Source: an uncultured Paracoccaceae bacterium (lineage in GTDB: Bacteria > Pseudomonadota > Alphaproteobacteria > Rhodobacterales > Rhodobacteraceae). Taken from it: 64,000 bases of DNA. Under the pieces are notes generated by a model, which was given only the letters and a program-made list of their open reading frames with translations, was not told the DNA's origin and did no database searches. Positions 9,254 through 17,806 of this stretch are shown piece by piece. The position numbers and the translations under genes were made by a program. Each line of letters opens with the position of its first letter. The first letter of the stretch is position 1. The stretch covers positions 930,001-994,000 of the forward strand of contig CATOSB010000002.1 in NCBI GenBank assembly GCA_951812305.1, given 5' to 3'.

Positions 9254-10245
9254 GTAACAAACCGGTTCTGATCGAGCTTGAGGGTGCGCCAGAAGAGTCG
9301 CCTGCAAATGCGCCAGAAATCACAGATGTGCCAACCAATACGGCAATGACACGCGCGGTCACAGTCGCGGCGCGGCGGCCATCGCGGCTTGCACGCTGGT
9401 TCCGGGCGCTGGTCCTTGGGTTTGCCGGGATGATCCTGTCGCTGGCGATCTGGGATTTCGTCACTGGATTGCTGGCGCGAAACCCGATTCTGGGCGGCGT
9501 GGCCAGCGCCATTGCCGTCGCGATCCTGTTGATTTTGCTGACATTTGCCTTGCGCGAATTGGCAACATTCGCGCGGTTGCGCCGCATCGACGGGCTGCGA
9601 CGTGACGCAGATGCCGCGCTGGCCAATGCAGACCAGGCGCAGGCGCAGCAAACGGTACGGGCGCTGTTGCGGCTTTACCGGGGCCGCCCGGATGCGGCCT
9701 GGGGCCGGGAAAATCTGCAGGACGGATTGAGCGATGCCTTTGACGCGAATGCAACGCTGGCGCTGGCAGAGTCCACGCTTCTGGCACCGCTTGACGCACA
9801 GGCCACCGAAGAGATCACCCGCGCTGCGCGGCAGGTTGCAACGGTGACGGCCATCGTCCCGCTGGCTCTCGCCGATGTCGCGGCCGCATTATTTTCAAAT
9901 CTGCGCATGATCCGCCGGATTGCAGAGATCTATGGCGGGCGTGGCGGTACGCTGGCGAACTGGCGGCTGACCCGGTCGGTGATGGCACATCTTGTGGCAA
10001 CCGGCGCGGTGGCGGTCGGCGACGATCTGATTTCGTCCGTCGCTGGTGGTGGGTTGCTGTCCAAGGTTTCACGCCGTTTTGGCGAAGGCGTGATCAATGG
10101 CGCATTGACGGCGCGTGTTGGCGTCGCGGCAATTGAAGTGTGTCGGCCAATGCCGTTCGTTGCGGCCCAACCGCCGCGCGTCACGGCGATTCTGCGCCGC
10201 GCAATGACCGGGTTGTTTGGTAAGCCCGAAGCGTCGATTACATAA
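9250..10245 (+). CDS. YcjF-like inner-membrane protein (DUF697/TIGR01620)
   Basis: 331 residues. After a proline-rich cytoplasmic start come two membrane helices (about 54-75 and 80-103), a long helical region and then the DUF697 domain with hydrophobic stretches (VTAIVPLALADVAAALFSN; LTRSVMAHLVATGAVAVGDDL). This organisation and the position two genes after ycjX match YcjF. GTG 9250 overlaps the acetyltransferase stop. The function is unknown; it is thought to act with YcjX at the membrane. Confidence 0.88.
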   Translation: MSNKPVLIELEGAPEESPANAPEITDVPTNTAMTRAVTVAARRPSRLARWFRALVLGFAGMILSLAIWDFVTGLLARNPILGGVASAIAVAILLILLTFALRELATFARLRRIDGLRRDADAALANADQAQAQQTVRALLRLYRGRPDAAWGRENLQDGLSDAFDANATLALAESTLLAPLDAQATEEITRAARQVATVTAIVPLALADVAAALFSNLRMIRRIAEIYGGRGGTLANWRLTRSVMAHLVATGAVAVGDDLISSVAGGGLLSKVSRRFGEGVINGALTARVGVAAIEVCRPMPFVAAQPPRVTAILRRAMTGLFGKPEASIT

Positions 10246-10269
10246 GGTTCGAATTTTGCAAAGCAAAAT

Positions 10270-10330
10270 CCGACTGATGCGAGGGGGCTGTCTGCCCCCT
10301 CGCGCTCCCCCGAGAGTATTTGAAACAGGG
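10270..10330 (+). repeat. Roseobacter-type intergenic hairpin repeat R1
   Basis: Perfect 10-bp stem GCGAGGGGGC (10279-10288) and GCCCCCTCGC (10294-10303) with loop TGTCT, followed by a CCCCCGAGAGTATTTGAAACAGGG tail. Related copies lie at 14957-15010 (reverse) and 17807-17857. It sits between the ycjF-like gene and the SDH-like operon. No U-run follows the stem, so a simple terminator role is not clear. Confidence 0.75.
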
Positions 10331-10406
10331 TGATATCTGGTTACGCGGATTGAGCTTGCCATCGGTCGTCCGGCGCGGTTTCCTGCGCCGCAGGAGGGGC
10401 CAAATC

Positions 10407-11114
10407 TTGGGCGACAACCTGACAGTCTCAATCTGGCGCGGTGACGCATCGGGCGGCGGTTTCACAGATTTCGACGTGCCAAAGCACGAAAGCCAGACCG
10501 TACTGGATGTAGTCAGCTGGGTGCAGCAGAATGCCGAGCCGACGCTGGCCTATCGTTTCGCCTGCCGTGTGGGCATGTGCGGGTCCTGTGCGATGATGGT
10601 CAATGGCACCCCGCGCTGGACCTGCCGGACCCATGTGGACAAGGTGGCGCGGCACGGGCGTTTAAAGATCGCGCCCTTGCGAAACCTGCCTGTCATCCGT
10701 GATCTGGCAACAGATATGGCGGAATTCTTTGACAAGTGGGCGCGGGTCGGCGGGTTTGACGCAAGCAAGACACGTACCGACGCGGTTGTGGAAATATCGC
10801 CTGACGATCCGGTGCGCGTGACCGCCAGCGCCGGGATCGAATGCATCAACTGCGCGGTCTGCTATGCAGCCTGTGACACGGTGGCGGGAAACCCTGATTA
10901 CCTTGGCCCTGCCGCGCTGAACCGCGCGTGGACGCTGGTGAATGATGCGAAACATGACGGCAGCGCGGCGACGCTGGTGACCGTTGCCGCGAGCGATGGC
11001 TGTTACAACTGCCACTCGATGGGGTCCTGTACGGCGCATTGCCCAAATGAGCTTGACCCACTGGCCTCGATAGCCGGGTTGAAGCGTGCGGCTTTGGGGG
11101 CGGGCAATGCTTGA
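10407..11114 (+). CDS. Succinate dehydrogenase/fumarate reductase-type iron-sulfur subunit
   Basis: 235 residues. C53, C58, C61 and C73 form the plant-type [2Fe-2S] site with canonical spacing. C146, C149, C152 and C156, plus C202, C208 and C212 (CHSMGSCTAHCP), supply the [4Fe-4S] and [3Fe-4S] clusters; C199 is extra. The TTG start at 10407 was chosen for the strong GGAGGGG site just before it. The protein passes electrons from the flavoprotein to membrane quinone. It is the first gene of a tight four-gene operon with overlapping stops and starts in order Fe-S, anchor, anchor, flavoprotein, unlike the usual alphaproteobacterial sdhCDAB order. Direction of catalysis in vivo is unknown. Confidence 0.9.
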   Translation: MGDNLTVSIWRGDASGGGFTDFDVPKHESQTVLDVVSWVQQNAEPTLAYRFACRVGMCGSCAMMVNGTPRWTCRTHVDKVARHGRLKIAPLRNLPVIRDLATDMAEFFDKWARVGGFDASKTRTDAVVEISPDDPVRVTASAGIECINCAVCYAACDTVAGNPDYLGPAALNRAWTLVNDAKHDGSAATLVTVAASDGCYNCHSMGSCTAHCPNELDPLASIAGLKRAALGAGNA

Positions 11115-11433
11115 CCGGCGGCTCTTTCTGGCACAGCGGTTGTCGGCGCTGTTCATGGTGCCGTTTGTGCTTACCCATTTGGCGCTGATGATCTGGGCTA
11201 TTCAGGGGGGGCTGAGCGTTGGTGAAATTCTGGGCCGCACGCAGGGCTCGGGCTTTTGGTTTGCCTTTTATGGTCTGTTCGTTCTGGCCGTGTCCTTGCA
11301 TGGCGCCATCGGATTTCGCGTTATCCTTGGCGAATGGGCGGGGCTGCGGGGCAGACTCGGGGCCTTGATTGGGGTTGTCACCGGATTGGCTCTTGTGCTT
11401 CTGGGCCTTTCGGCGGTTCTGGCGGTGACATGA
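11107..11433 (+). CDS. SDH/FRD-type membrane anchor subunit 1
   Basis: 108 residues with three membrane helices. It carries QRLSALFMVPFVLTHLAL in the first and LHGAIGFRVIL in the second, resembling the [HQ]RxSG and HxxxGxR motifs of succinate dehydrogenase cytochrome b subunits (quinone site and heme ligand). The start at 11107 overlaps the end of the iron-sulfur gene, and its stop overlaps the next start. It resembles the following anchor, suggesting an ancient duplication. Whether heme is bound is not decidable from sequence alone. Confidence 0.85.
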   Translation: MLDRRLFLAQRLSALFMVPFVLTHLALMIWAIQGGLSVGEILGRTQGSGFWFAFYGLFVLAVSLHGAIGFRVILGEWAGLRGRLGALIGVVTGLALVLLGLSAVLAVT

Positions 11434-11759
11434 TGCGCCGCCCACTTTGGTTCGCCTTTCTGTTGCACCGCCTGTCCGGATTGGCGCTGGTTCTGTTTCT
11501 GCCACTGCATTTCTACGTCCTGTCCCTTGCGATGCGGGATGCCGACAGGCTCGACAGCTTCCTGCAACTGACCGACAGGCCGGTTTTGAAAGTGATGGAG
11601 ATGGGTCTGGTGTTTCTGTTGGCCGTCCACATGTTCGGCGGCTTGCGCCTGATGGCGCTGGAATTTCTGGGCTGGACCAGCGGGCAAAAGACGCTGGCAG
11701 CCGTGGCCGCGGCCACCGCTTTCGCGCTGTCGCTCCTATTTCTTTTGCGGGCCATCTGA
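11430..11759 (+). CDS. SDH/FRD-type membrane anchor subunit 2
   Basis: 109 residues with three membrane helices. HRLSGLALVLFLPLHFYV near the N-terminus and HMFGGLRLMALEFLGW in the second helix match the SdhC-type HRxSG and HxxGGLR motifs even better than the first anchor. ATG 11430 overlaps the previous stop (ATGA), and the stop TGA overlaps the flavoprotein ATG (TGATG). It would form, with the 11107 subunit, the quinone-reactive membrane domain. Confidence 0.85.
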   Translation: MMRRPLWFAFLLHRLSGLALVLFLPLHFYVLSLAMRDADRLDSFLQLTDRPVLKVMEMGLVFLLAVHMFGGLRLMALEFLGWTSGQKTLAAVAAATAFALSLLFLLRAI

Positions 11760-13489
11760 TGGAACGCCACGACACCGATATCCTGATCCTTGGCGCCGGT
11801 GGCGCGGGGCTGTTCGCAGCGCTGCACGCACAAGCAAGCGCACCAGAGGGGACAAAGATCACAATCGCGGTGAAGGGTCTGTTGGGAAAATGCGGCTGCA
11901 CGCGGATGGTTCAGGGCGGCTATAACGTCTCGCTTGGTCCCGGTGACTCTATAGAGCGCCATTTCATGGACACGATCAGGGGCGGCAAATGGCTGCCCGA
12001 TCAGGACATGGCCTGGCGACTGTGTGAAACAGCGCCGGAACGTGTGCGGGAGTTGGAAAACGAGATCGGCTGTTTTTTTGATCGCAATGCCGACGGAACG
12101 CTGCATCACAAGGCTTTCGCCGGACAAACCGCTGACCGCACGGTGCATAAGGGCGATTTGACCGGCATCGAGATCATCAACCGGCTGATGGAGCAGGTTC
12201 TGCGTCGCCCGGTTGAACGGCTGGAAGAGCACCGGGCCATTGCGCTGATCCCATCCGTGGATGGCGCATTGTCGGGTGTTCTGATGATCGACATGCGGAC
12301 CGGCATGTTTCGCTTCGTGCGCGCCAAAAGCGTGCTGATGGCGACCGGCGGCGGGCCGACCATGTATCGTTACCACACACCGTCCGGCGACAAATCCATG
12401 GACGGTCTGGCAATGGCACATCGCGCCGGGCTGCCTTTGCGCGATATGGAAATGGTGCAATTTCACCCCACAGGCCTGCTTGCGGGCGATCATACGCGAA
12501 TGACAGGAACTGTTTTGGAAGAGGGACTTAGGGGCGCTGGTGGACATCTTTTGAACGGCGCGGGCCACCGGTTCATGTTCGATTATGACAATAAAGGCGA
12601 CCGCGCGACCCGCGATGTGGTCAGCCGGGGCATCTATTCAGAGATGCAGAAATCGAACATTTCGCCAAATGGCGGCGTATATATCTCGATGTCGCATCTG
12701 GGCCCGGAAAACGTCGCCGCGAAGTTCCCCGGCATGGTCAAACGCTGCGCCGATTGCGGCTTCGATCTGGCCGGTGGGATGGTCGAGGTTGTGCCGACCG
12801 CGCATTACCTGATGGGCGGCGGCGTGGTCGATGTTGATACGCGCACCCAGATGCCGGGGCTGTATGTGGCCGGCGAAGACGCAGGCGGCGCGCATGGGTC
12901 GAACCGGCTTGGCGGCAATGGCGTCGCAAATTCGACCGTCTATGGCGGCATCGCGGGTGATGTCATCGGGCAAAGCGTGGCAAAGCAAACGCTCCGCGAT
13001 CCTGACGCCACTGAGTTGGAGCGCGAAATCGACCGCGCCACCGCGCCACTTGCGCGCGAACCCGTGCCCATCCAACCGCTGCGCCAGAAACTGCAGGACA
13101 TCATGTGGGAGGACGTCGGCGTAATGCGCGACGCGCATGGTTTGGAGCGAGGGCTTGTGCGCATAGCGGAAGTTCGCGCCGAACTCGACCAGATCGGCGT
13201 CAGTGGCGACAACCTGGCTTTCAATCTCACATGGCACGATTGGCTAAACCTCGCCTCGCTGACCGATATGTCAGAGGTTATGGCGCGCGCAGCACTTTCG
13301 CGTGAGAATTCACGCGGCGCCCATTTCCGCACCGACCACCCAGAAGAGGGCGATCTGGAGGCCAGTTATTTCACCGTTGCGCTAGAATCCGAGGTGACCC
13401 AAAGGGCGGTCAACTTCACGCTCGTGAAGCCGGGAGAGACGGTTTTGCCTGAAGGAGAACCGGAAACGCTGGTTGAATCGGCACCGTAG
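11759..13489 (+). CDS. SDH/FRD-type flavoprotein subunit (Cys at the usual FAD-His position)
   Basis: 576 residues. FAD-binding GxGxxG is at 12-17 (GAGGAG), the substrate-site FHPTG near 235-239, the catalytic EEGLRGAGG near 255-263, and the FAD-binding GAHGSNRLGGN near 376. It converts succinate to fumarate or the reverse. In SdhA/FrdA the FAD is bound to a His five residues before the QGG motif; here that position is Cys47 (C47-T-R-M-V-Q52-G-G). The flavin is therefore either non-covalent, as in L-aspartate oxidase, or bound differently. L-aspartate oxidase itself is unlikely because the gene lies in an operon with a cognate Fe-S subunit and two anchors. Confidence 0.9.
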   Translation: MERHDTDILILGAGGAGLFAALHAQASAPEGTKITIAVKGLLGKCGCTRMVQGGYNVSLGPGDSIERHFMDTIRGGKWLPDQDMAWRLCETAPERVRELENEIGCFFDRNADGTLHHKAFAGQTADRTVHKGDLTGIEIINRLMEQVLRRPVERLEEHRAIALIPSVDGALSGVLMIDMRTGMFRFVRAKSVLMATGGGPTMYRYHTPSGDKSMDGLAMAHRAGLPLRDMEMVQFHPTGLLAGDHTRMTGTVLEEGLRGAGGHLLNGAGHRFMFDYDNKGDRATRDVVSRGIYSEMQKSNISPNGGVYISMSHLGPENVAAKFPGMVKRCADCGFDLAGGMVEVVPTAHYLMGGGVVDVDTRTQMPGLYVAGEDAGGAHGSNRLGGNGVANSTVYGGIAGDVIGQSVAKQTLRDPDATELEREIDRATAPLAREPVPIQPLRQKLQDIMWEDVGVMRDAHGLERGLVRIAEVRAELDQIGVSGDNLAFNLTWHDWLNLASLTDMSEVMARAALSRENSRGAHFRTDHPEEGDLEASYFTVALESEVTQRAVNFTLVKPGETVLPEGEPETLVESAP

Positions 13490-13685
13490 CTTTCGGATCG
13501 GTTCAATATTTGATGAAACAGGTTCTGCCTAGAGTGGGCGCTTTGTAACTTTGTAACCCTTTGTTTTTGGCCAAAAATCTGGTGGAGGTCTGGGATCCAA
13601 CCCGCCTGTTAACCGGATTGCCTTAGCAATTCGGAAACTTGCTCAGGACCCATCGCCGCCAATACCCATTTCGGCCCGCGCGCAC

Positions 13686-14792
13686 CTACAAAACAACGTC
13701 CGCAATCTCGCCCAACATCTCCGAATACGCTGCCTCCAGCCGAGCATTTGGCTGACGCGCGGCGAATGTTTCGGCAAACGGATCACCCGCATCAATGGCG
13801 CTGCCAGACATCTCCTGTAAAACCGCATGGCCGCAGAACGGCACATAAACCTCTGAATATCCGCCCTCATGCGCCATCATCAGGCGCCCTTCACATAGGT
13901 CGTCCGCTGCGGACATGACCATGCGGGTCATCACGCGAAACGTCTCTGACGTTGCCAGCATCCGGCTCAGCGGGTCAATTGCGGCGGCATCGAACCCACA
14001 GGCGATCACGATCACTTCCGGCTCAAATTTGCGCAGCGCAGGCAGCACGATCCGCTCCAACGCCTCGACATATGTGTTATGCCCCGCGCCGGGCGCCAGT
14101 GGCACGTTGATGTTGGCGCCAACGCCCGCGCCCTCGCCACGCATATCCACATCGCCGGTGTCGACGGGATAGTTCCGTTCCTGATGCAGCGAAATGGTCA
14201 GGACATCGGAGTCATCGATGAACACCGCCTCTGTCCCGTTGCCATGATGCACATCCCAGTCGATCACTGCGACGCGGCTGGCAAGTCCCGCAGCCTGTGC
14301 TGCCCGGATTGCAATTCCAAGGTTGGACAGCAGACAAAACCCGTTCGGCCAATCCGGCAGGCAATGATGCCCCGGCGGGCGTGACAGGCTGTAGGCATTC
14401 TTCGCCTTGCCTTCCAGCACATGAAACAGCGCTGCTTTCGCCAATCCGGCGGACAGGGCGGCAATCTCGAACCCCCCCGCCGCGAACGGCGTGCGCAAAC
14501 CAACTTCGCCGCCACCGGCATCGGATATCGCCTTGAATTCCTTCAGGAACTTCTCGGGATGGACACGGCGCAGGTCTTCCCATGTCGCTGCTTCGGCGCC
14601 CCGGGCGTCGAGATCCCCGATCAGCCCGGTCACATCCATCAGGTTCTTCAGCCGCCGCTTGGTCTCGGGGTTTTCAGGCAATCCGCCCGCTGCGAGCGGC
14701 TGCACCAGTCCACCAAATGGCAATGTGAACGCATAGTTGCCGCCACCGTGCCAAAAACACCGCTCGTCCCAGAAAAAAGCCGTATTGCCCAT
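13686..14792 (-). CDS. Histone deacetylase-family / acetylpolyamine amidohydrolase-like protein
   Basis: 368 residues of the arginase/deacetylase fold. The active-site His pair is in RPPGHH (142-143). The zinc ligands are D180 and H182 in IDWDVHHGNGT, plus the Asp in ACGFDAAAIDPL. Bacterial members of this class hydrolyse acetylated polyamines, acetyl-lysine or similar amides; the substrate here is unknown. It is transcribed alone, opposite to rpmB. All catalytic residues are present, so it should be active. Confidence 0.9.
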   Translation of the reverse strand: MGNTAFFWDERCFWHGGGNYAFTLPFGGLVQPLAAGGLPENPETKRRLKNLMDVTGLIGDLDARGAEAATWEDLRRVHPEKFLKEFKAISDAGGGEVGLRTPFAAGGFEIAALSAGLAKAALFHVLEGKAKNAYSLSRPPGHHCLPDWPNGFCLLSNLGIAIRAAQAAGLASRVAVIDWDVHHGNGTEAVFIDDSDVLTISLHQERNYPVDTGDVDMRGEGAGVGANINVPLAPGAGHNTYVEALERIVLPALRKFEPEVIVIACGFDAAAIDPLSRMLATSETFRVMTRMVMSAADDLCEGRLMMAHEGGYSEVYVPFCGHAVLQEMSGSAIDAGDPFAETFAARQPNARLEAAYSEMLGEIADVVL

Positions 14793-14956
14793 CTTCGCCT
14801 CTCTGATGCTGTTCGGGAAAGGTTACGCGCGCAGGGATAGTTACAAAACCCTCAATCGATCCGGGGCAGGTCTAACCCGACTGCGACGCACACCAAACCC
14901 GCAACTCGCAGGATCCGCCCCAAACCGGCCAATATTGCGCACCCGGCGCTTTCATT

Positions 14957-15010
14957 TGGCCCAAAATACTTCGGCGAGCGCGAGGGGCTGGTCCCCCGCA
15001 TCGGTCAGAT
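14957..15010 (-). repeat. Roseobacter-type intergenic hairpin repeat R3
   Basis: Read on the minus strand it gives GACCGATGCGGGGG, a short loop, CCCCTCGCGCTC and GAAGTATTTTGGG, the same order of blocks as R1 at 10270. It shows that the repeat occurs in both orientations and in unrelated intergenic gaps. Confidence 0.6.
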
Positions 15011-15087
15011 TTCGCCGGGCAACGACGTTTGGGCAATGCCCTGATCGTCCTGCGGGCGTAATTCGAAACACGGGGCACGCTCGCCGC

Positions 15088-15116
15088 TTGACCTTAAAGC
15101 CTGACTTGCCTAATAC
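15088..15116 (+). promoter_or_regulatory. Predicted sigma-70-type promoter of rpmB
   Basis: TTGACC at 15088-15093 and TAATAC at 15111-15116 are separated by 17 bp, about 90 bp upstream of the L28 start. This is a good housekeeping promoter match and the only one seen in the gap. Confidence 0.7.
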
Positions 15117-15133
15117 GCGCTGGATGAGATTCC

Positions 15134-15155
15134 GGGCGCTGCCAAGGCAGTGCCC
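15134..15155 (+). promoter_or_regulatory. Hairpin in the rpmB leader
   Basis: GGGCGCTGCC and GGCAGTGCCC form a 10-bp stem (one G-U) around an AA turn, inside the predicted transcript 50 bases before rpmB. It is not followed by a U-run. It could shape leader stability or ribosomal-protein autoregulation; that role is inference. Confidence 0.5.
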
Positions 15156-15206
15156 TTATGCATTGCCGCGATTGCCAGCGGCAGAGATGAGACAAAGGAC
15201 AAACCC

Positions 15207-15494
15207 ATGTCGCGCCGATGTGAACTGACCGGAAAAGGCCCGATGGTTGGCAACAATGTAAGCCACGCCAAAAACCGCACCCGCCGCCGGTTTCTGCCCA
15301 ACCTGAACGATGTGTCGCTGATGTCCGAAACCACGGGGCGCACCTACAAGCTGCGCATATCCGCGTCTGCGCTGCGCAGCGTAGATCACCGCGGTGGACT
15401 GGACGCGTTTTTGGCGAAAGCGAAAGACGATGAATTGTCGTCCAACGCGTTGAAAATCAAGAAAGAGATCGCCAAGGCGCAAGCCACGGCCTGA
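15207..15494 (+). CDS. rpmB: 50S ribosomal protein L28
   Basis: 95 residues, as in other alphaproteobacteria. It starts [23 protein letters not shown], the conserved L28 N-terminus, and is very basic through [10 protein letters not shown]. The ATG at 15207 follows an AAAGGAC ribosome site. It is a large-subunit protein near the E site, transcribed from its own promoter and closed by a strong terminator. Confidence 0.97.
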   Translation: MSRRCELTGKGPMVGNNVSHAKNRTRRRFLPNLNDVSLMSETTGRTYKLRISASALRSVDHRGGLDAFLAKAKDDELSSNALKIKKEIAKAQATA

Positions 15495-15515
15495 TCCTAA
15501 CTGTTTCGAGAAATT

Positions 15516-15554
15516 GCGGCCTCGCACTTTGGTGGTGCGGGGCCGCTTCCTTTT
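15516..15554 (+). terminator. Rho-independent terminator of rpmB
   Basis: GCGGCCTCGCAC pairs with GTGCGGGGCCGC around a short loop, and the stem is followed directly by TTCCTTTT. It begins 22 bases after the rpmB stop. Confidence 0.8.
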
Positions 15555-15619
15555 GACGCCGTCAAATCTTCGCTCCCGAACCCTATGTCTGGTCTGACGA
15601 ACGGAACACGGGCCTGACT

Positions 15620-16096
15620 ATGAAGTATTTGTCGCTGCTATTTGCTGGCTTTGCGTTTTGCGCCGTCCCCGCAAATGCAGACATCGTGATCCACGATGCC
15701 TATGCCCGCGTTGCTACGCCAATGGCCAAAAGCGGTGCGGCATTTCTGACGATCATGAACAACGGCGATATCGACGACCGTCTGGTTGGCGTCGAAAGTC
15801 CGGCTGCCAAGCGCGTTGAGCTGCACAGCCATGTCGAACAGGACGGTGTGATGCAAATGCAAAAGGCAGAGGACGGATTCGCCGTGCCTGCCGGTGAAAT
15901 GTATCAATTGAAACGCGGTGGCGATCATGTGATGTTCATGGGCCTTACGTCGGGCTGGGAGCAAGGCGACGTCATTCCGGTGACATTCCGGTTTGAACAT
16001 GCCGGAGAAATTACTGCCGATATTTCCGTCGATTTGGAGCGGCAGCCCAAGGTGGAAAACGATGATACCAATACCGATCAGGGAGCGTCCAACTAA
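15620..16096 (+). CDS. Periplasmic copper chaperone PCu(A)C family
   Basis: 158 residues with a signal peptide (cleavage near ANADI, about 21). The Cu(I)-binding pattern H-x(n)-M-x(21)-H-x-M is visible as VELHSHV, GVMQMQ and GGDHVMFMGL. Family members deliver copper to cytochrome oxidase CuA. A His/Asp/Asn-rich tail ends the protein. The IS66 target duplication starts on the base after the stop codon, so the coding region is intact but whatever followed it has been moved 1.6 kb away. Confidence 0.92.
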   Translation: MKYLSLLFAGFAFCAVPANADIVIHDAYARVATPMAKSGAAFLTIMNNGDIDDRLVGVESPAAKRVELHSHVEQDGVMQMQKAEDGFAVPAGEMYQLKRGGDHVMFMGLTSGWEQGDVIPVTFRFEHAGEITADISVDLERQPKVENDDTNTDQGASN

Positions 16097-16104
16097 CTTT
16101 GATT

Positions 16105-17705
16105 GTAACTCCCAAGCACCCTGTCCGATAGGGTTGCGGGGTTTTGTTCCGTCAGAGCCGTGCGATGATCTGAGGTGGTGACAGGGTCAGGATTTCCAGG
16201 ATGTTGAACCGGTGTTTTCTGGCCGTCGAGATGACGGACCTGATGTCGGCGAAGACCCGCGCGCCCTCGAGGGTGCGGAAGGTGCCCGAGATTTTCATGC
16301 GCAGCTTCATCATGCGCAGGTCCTGTTCGGCCTGATTGTTTGTGAATGGGACCGCGAAGTCGGCGATGAATCGCAAAACGTCATCGCGGTAGTCACGCAG
16401 GCGGAGGAGCAGGTTGTGGCCTGGCCGCCTGGCTTTTCGGCCGCGGGTGCCGGGGCTTTTGGCCAGCGGGGGCTGGCGTTCGTGGAAGGCGAGCCCCTTG
16501 GCGAGGATCGCCATGTATCTGGTGACGATACCCTGGCGAACCAGTTCCGGGAGTTCGGTCTCGCCTTGATCCTGAGCCGCGCATCTGAGCTGATTGGCGC
16601 TATGAAGCACTGCGCTCATCTCCGTCGCCCAAGGCTCTTTTTCGATCTCTTCGATGGCCTTGAGTTCGCGCAAGTGATGCGCCCCGCAGAGGGCGTGGGC
16701 GTCCACTCCGCTCATATGGGCGTAGTAGGGTTTCCAGTGATCATGAATGATCGTCCCGCCGGTCAGGAAGGTTGGAACAGCACCGCGTTTGGCGCTGATG
16801 CGGTAATGGGTGAAGGCGGTATCGCAGATCGTGTGCAGCCAGTGCAGCTTGCCGGCAACACGAAGTCCGGTCTCGTCCAGATGCCGAACGCCGCCTTCGG
16901 CAAGCCGGGCGAGAATGTGTTCAACCACGACACCCATCTTATTTGCCGCGCCGCGCGTCCAGTTGGTCACGCTGGCCGCGCACAAGCTGGTGGCCCCAAA
17001 CAGGTCGCGCATAAGCTGGCAGACCCGATCCTCGGGTATCAGCTGCTGAACATTGCAATAGACCGCCACTGCCCGCATGCGCGTGCCATATTGCACATGC
17101 GCGGCCACGCCATCGGGAAAGCCAGCCGTCGTCGTGGCTCGACAATGGTCGCAACAATAAACCGCCGCCTGATGCTCGGTGACCTCCAGGCGTGGCGCAG
17201 GCAAGTCGAACACCTGACGCTTCTCGATCCCTTTCACCATCTCCGCCGTCAGGGCGCTCTGACAGGCGCTGCAATGCGTCGCCTCATGCCGTTCGACAAA
17301 GTCGGGTGTTGACGTCTGGCGCAGGGTGTCGCCCCGGTGGCCAACTTGGCCGCCACTTTTCTTTCCGGATTTGCCACGCAGGCTGCGCGGGGCTGGCTTC
17401 TTCAGGCCATCACTTGAAGGGGGCTTGCTGCTATTGCTGCTGTTCTTGGCCAACTGTCGGCGCAGGTCCGTGATCTCTTCCGCCATGCTCGCCAACGCAG
17501 CTTCAAGCTCAGCGATCCGACGCAGAGCCGTGGCGAGAAGTTGTTCAAGGGCGGCAACCTGATCCATCCCACCACTGATTCAGAGAAATCAACCCGGCGC
17601 CACAGAATTCAGACAAGAAAGAAAAAAAACACGCGCAAAATGGCAAATTCGACTCACCATAAAACTGACAATAACACTCAAACGTGGGGGGTGCTTGGGA
17701 GTTAC
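16105..17705 (-). mobile_element. IS66-family element, copy 1 (1601 bp)
   Basis: Terminal inverted repeats GTAACTCCCAAGCACCC and GGGTGCTTGGGAGTTAC enclose a single transposase gene. The flanking 8-bp duplication CTTTGATT at 16097-16104 and 17706-17713 is perfect. The lack of the TnpA/TnpB accessory genes places it with the single-gene (ISBst12-like) IS66 group. Two more copies lie at 27683 and 56736. Confidence 0.95.
16152..17567 (-). CDS. IS66-family transposase (copy 1)
   Basis: 471 residues. An N-terminal leucine-rich coiled coil (about 1-40) is followed by a Ser/Asn/Lys-rich linker and a Cys zinc-finger region (CSACQ, YCCDHC). The DDE core has HLDETGLRV, DAHALCGAHHLREL and NNQAEQDLRMMKLRMKISG. 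The protein is the same length in all three copies in the window; copy 3 differs by two residues. It is transcribed toward the copper chaperone gene. Confidence 0.95.
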   Translation of the reverse strand: MDQVAALEQLLATALRRIAELEAALASMAEEITDLRRQLAKNSSNSSKPPSSDGLKKPAPRSLRGKSGKKSGGQVGHRGDTLRQTSTPDFVERHEATHCSACQSALTAEMVKGIEKRQVFDLPAPRLEVTEHQAAVYCCDHCRATTTAGFPDGVAAHVQYGTRMRAVAVYCNVQQLIPEDRVCQLMRDLFGATSLCAASVTNWTRGAANKMGVVVEHILARLAEGGVRHLDETGLRVAGKLHWLHTICDTAFTHYRISAKRGAVPTFLTGGTIIHDHWKPYYAHMSGVDAHALCGAHHLRELKAIEEIEKEPWATEMSAVLHSANQLRCAAQDQGETELPELVRQGIVTRYMAILAKGLAFHERQPPLAKSPGTRGRKARRPGHNLLLRLRDYRDDVLRFIADFAVPFTNNQAEQDLRMMKLRMKISGTFRTLEGARVFADIRSVISTARKHRFNILEILTLSPPQIIARL

Positions 17706-17806
17706 CTTTGATTTTCTGATACCACGCGGCCAGTTTTGGCCTGAGGCCGGGGTTCGAATTACTTTCAGGACATTTCGGGCGTTGCCCGCAGGCCGTTGCA
17801 ACCAAT

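Larger units (their letters stand above)
14793..15206. other. 414-bp intergenic region between deacetylase and rpmB
   Basis: Divergent gap. It holds the reverse-oriented hairpin repeat R3 (14957-15010), the rpmB promoter (15088-15116) and a leader hairpin (15134-15155). No coding sequence is supported here. Confidence 0.7.

Noticed and set aside
11447..11758. N-terminal extension of the SDH-like flavoprotein
   Set aside because: It overlaps the second anchor gene in another frame; the real start is ATG 11759 with TGATG coupling.
16212..17312. A 366-codon plus-strand open frame inside each IS66 copy (also at 27790 and 56843)
   Set aside because: It is the antisense shadow of the transposase; it repeats only because the IS repeats, and it has no domain or ribosome site.
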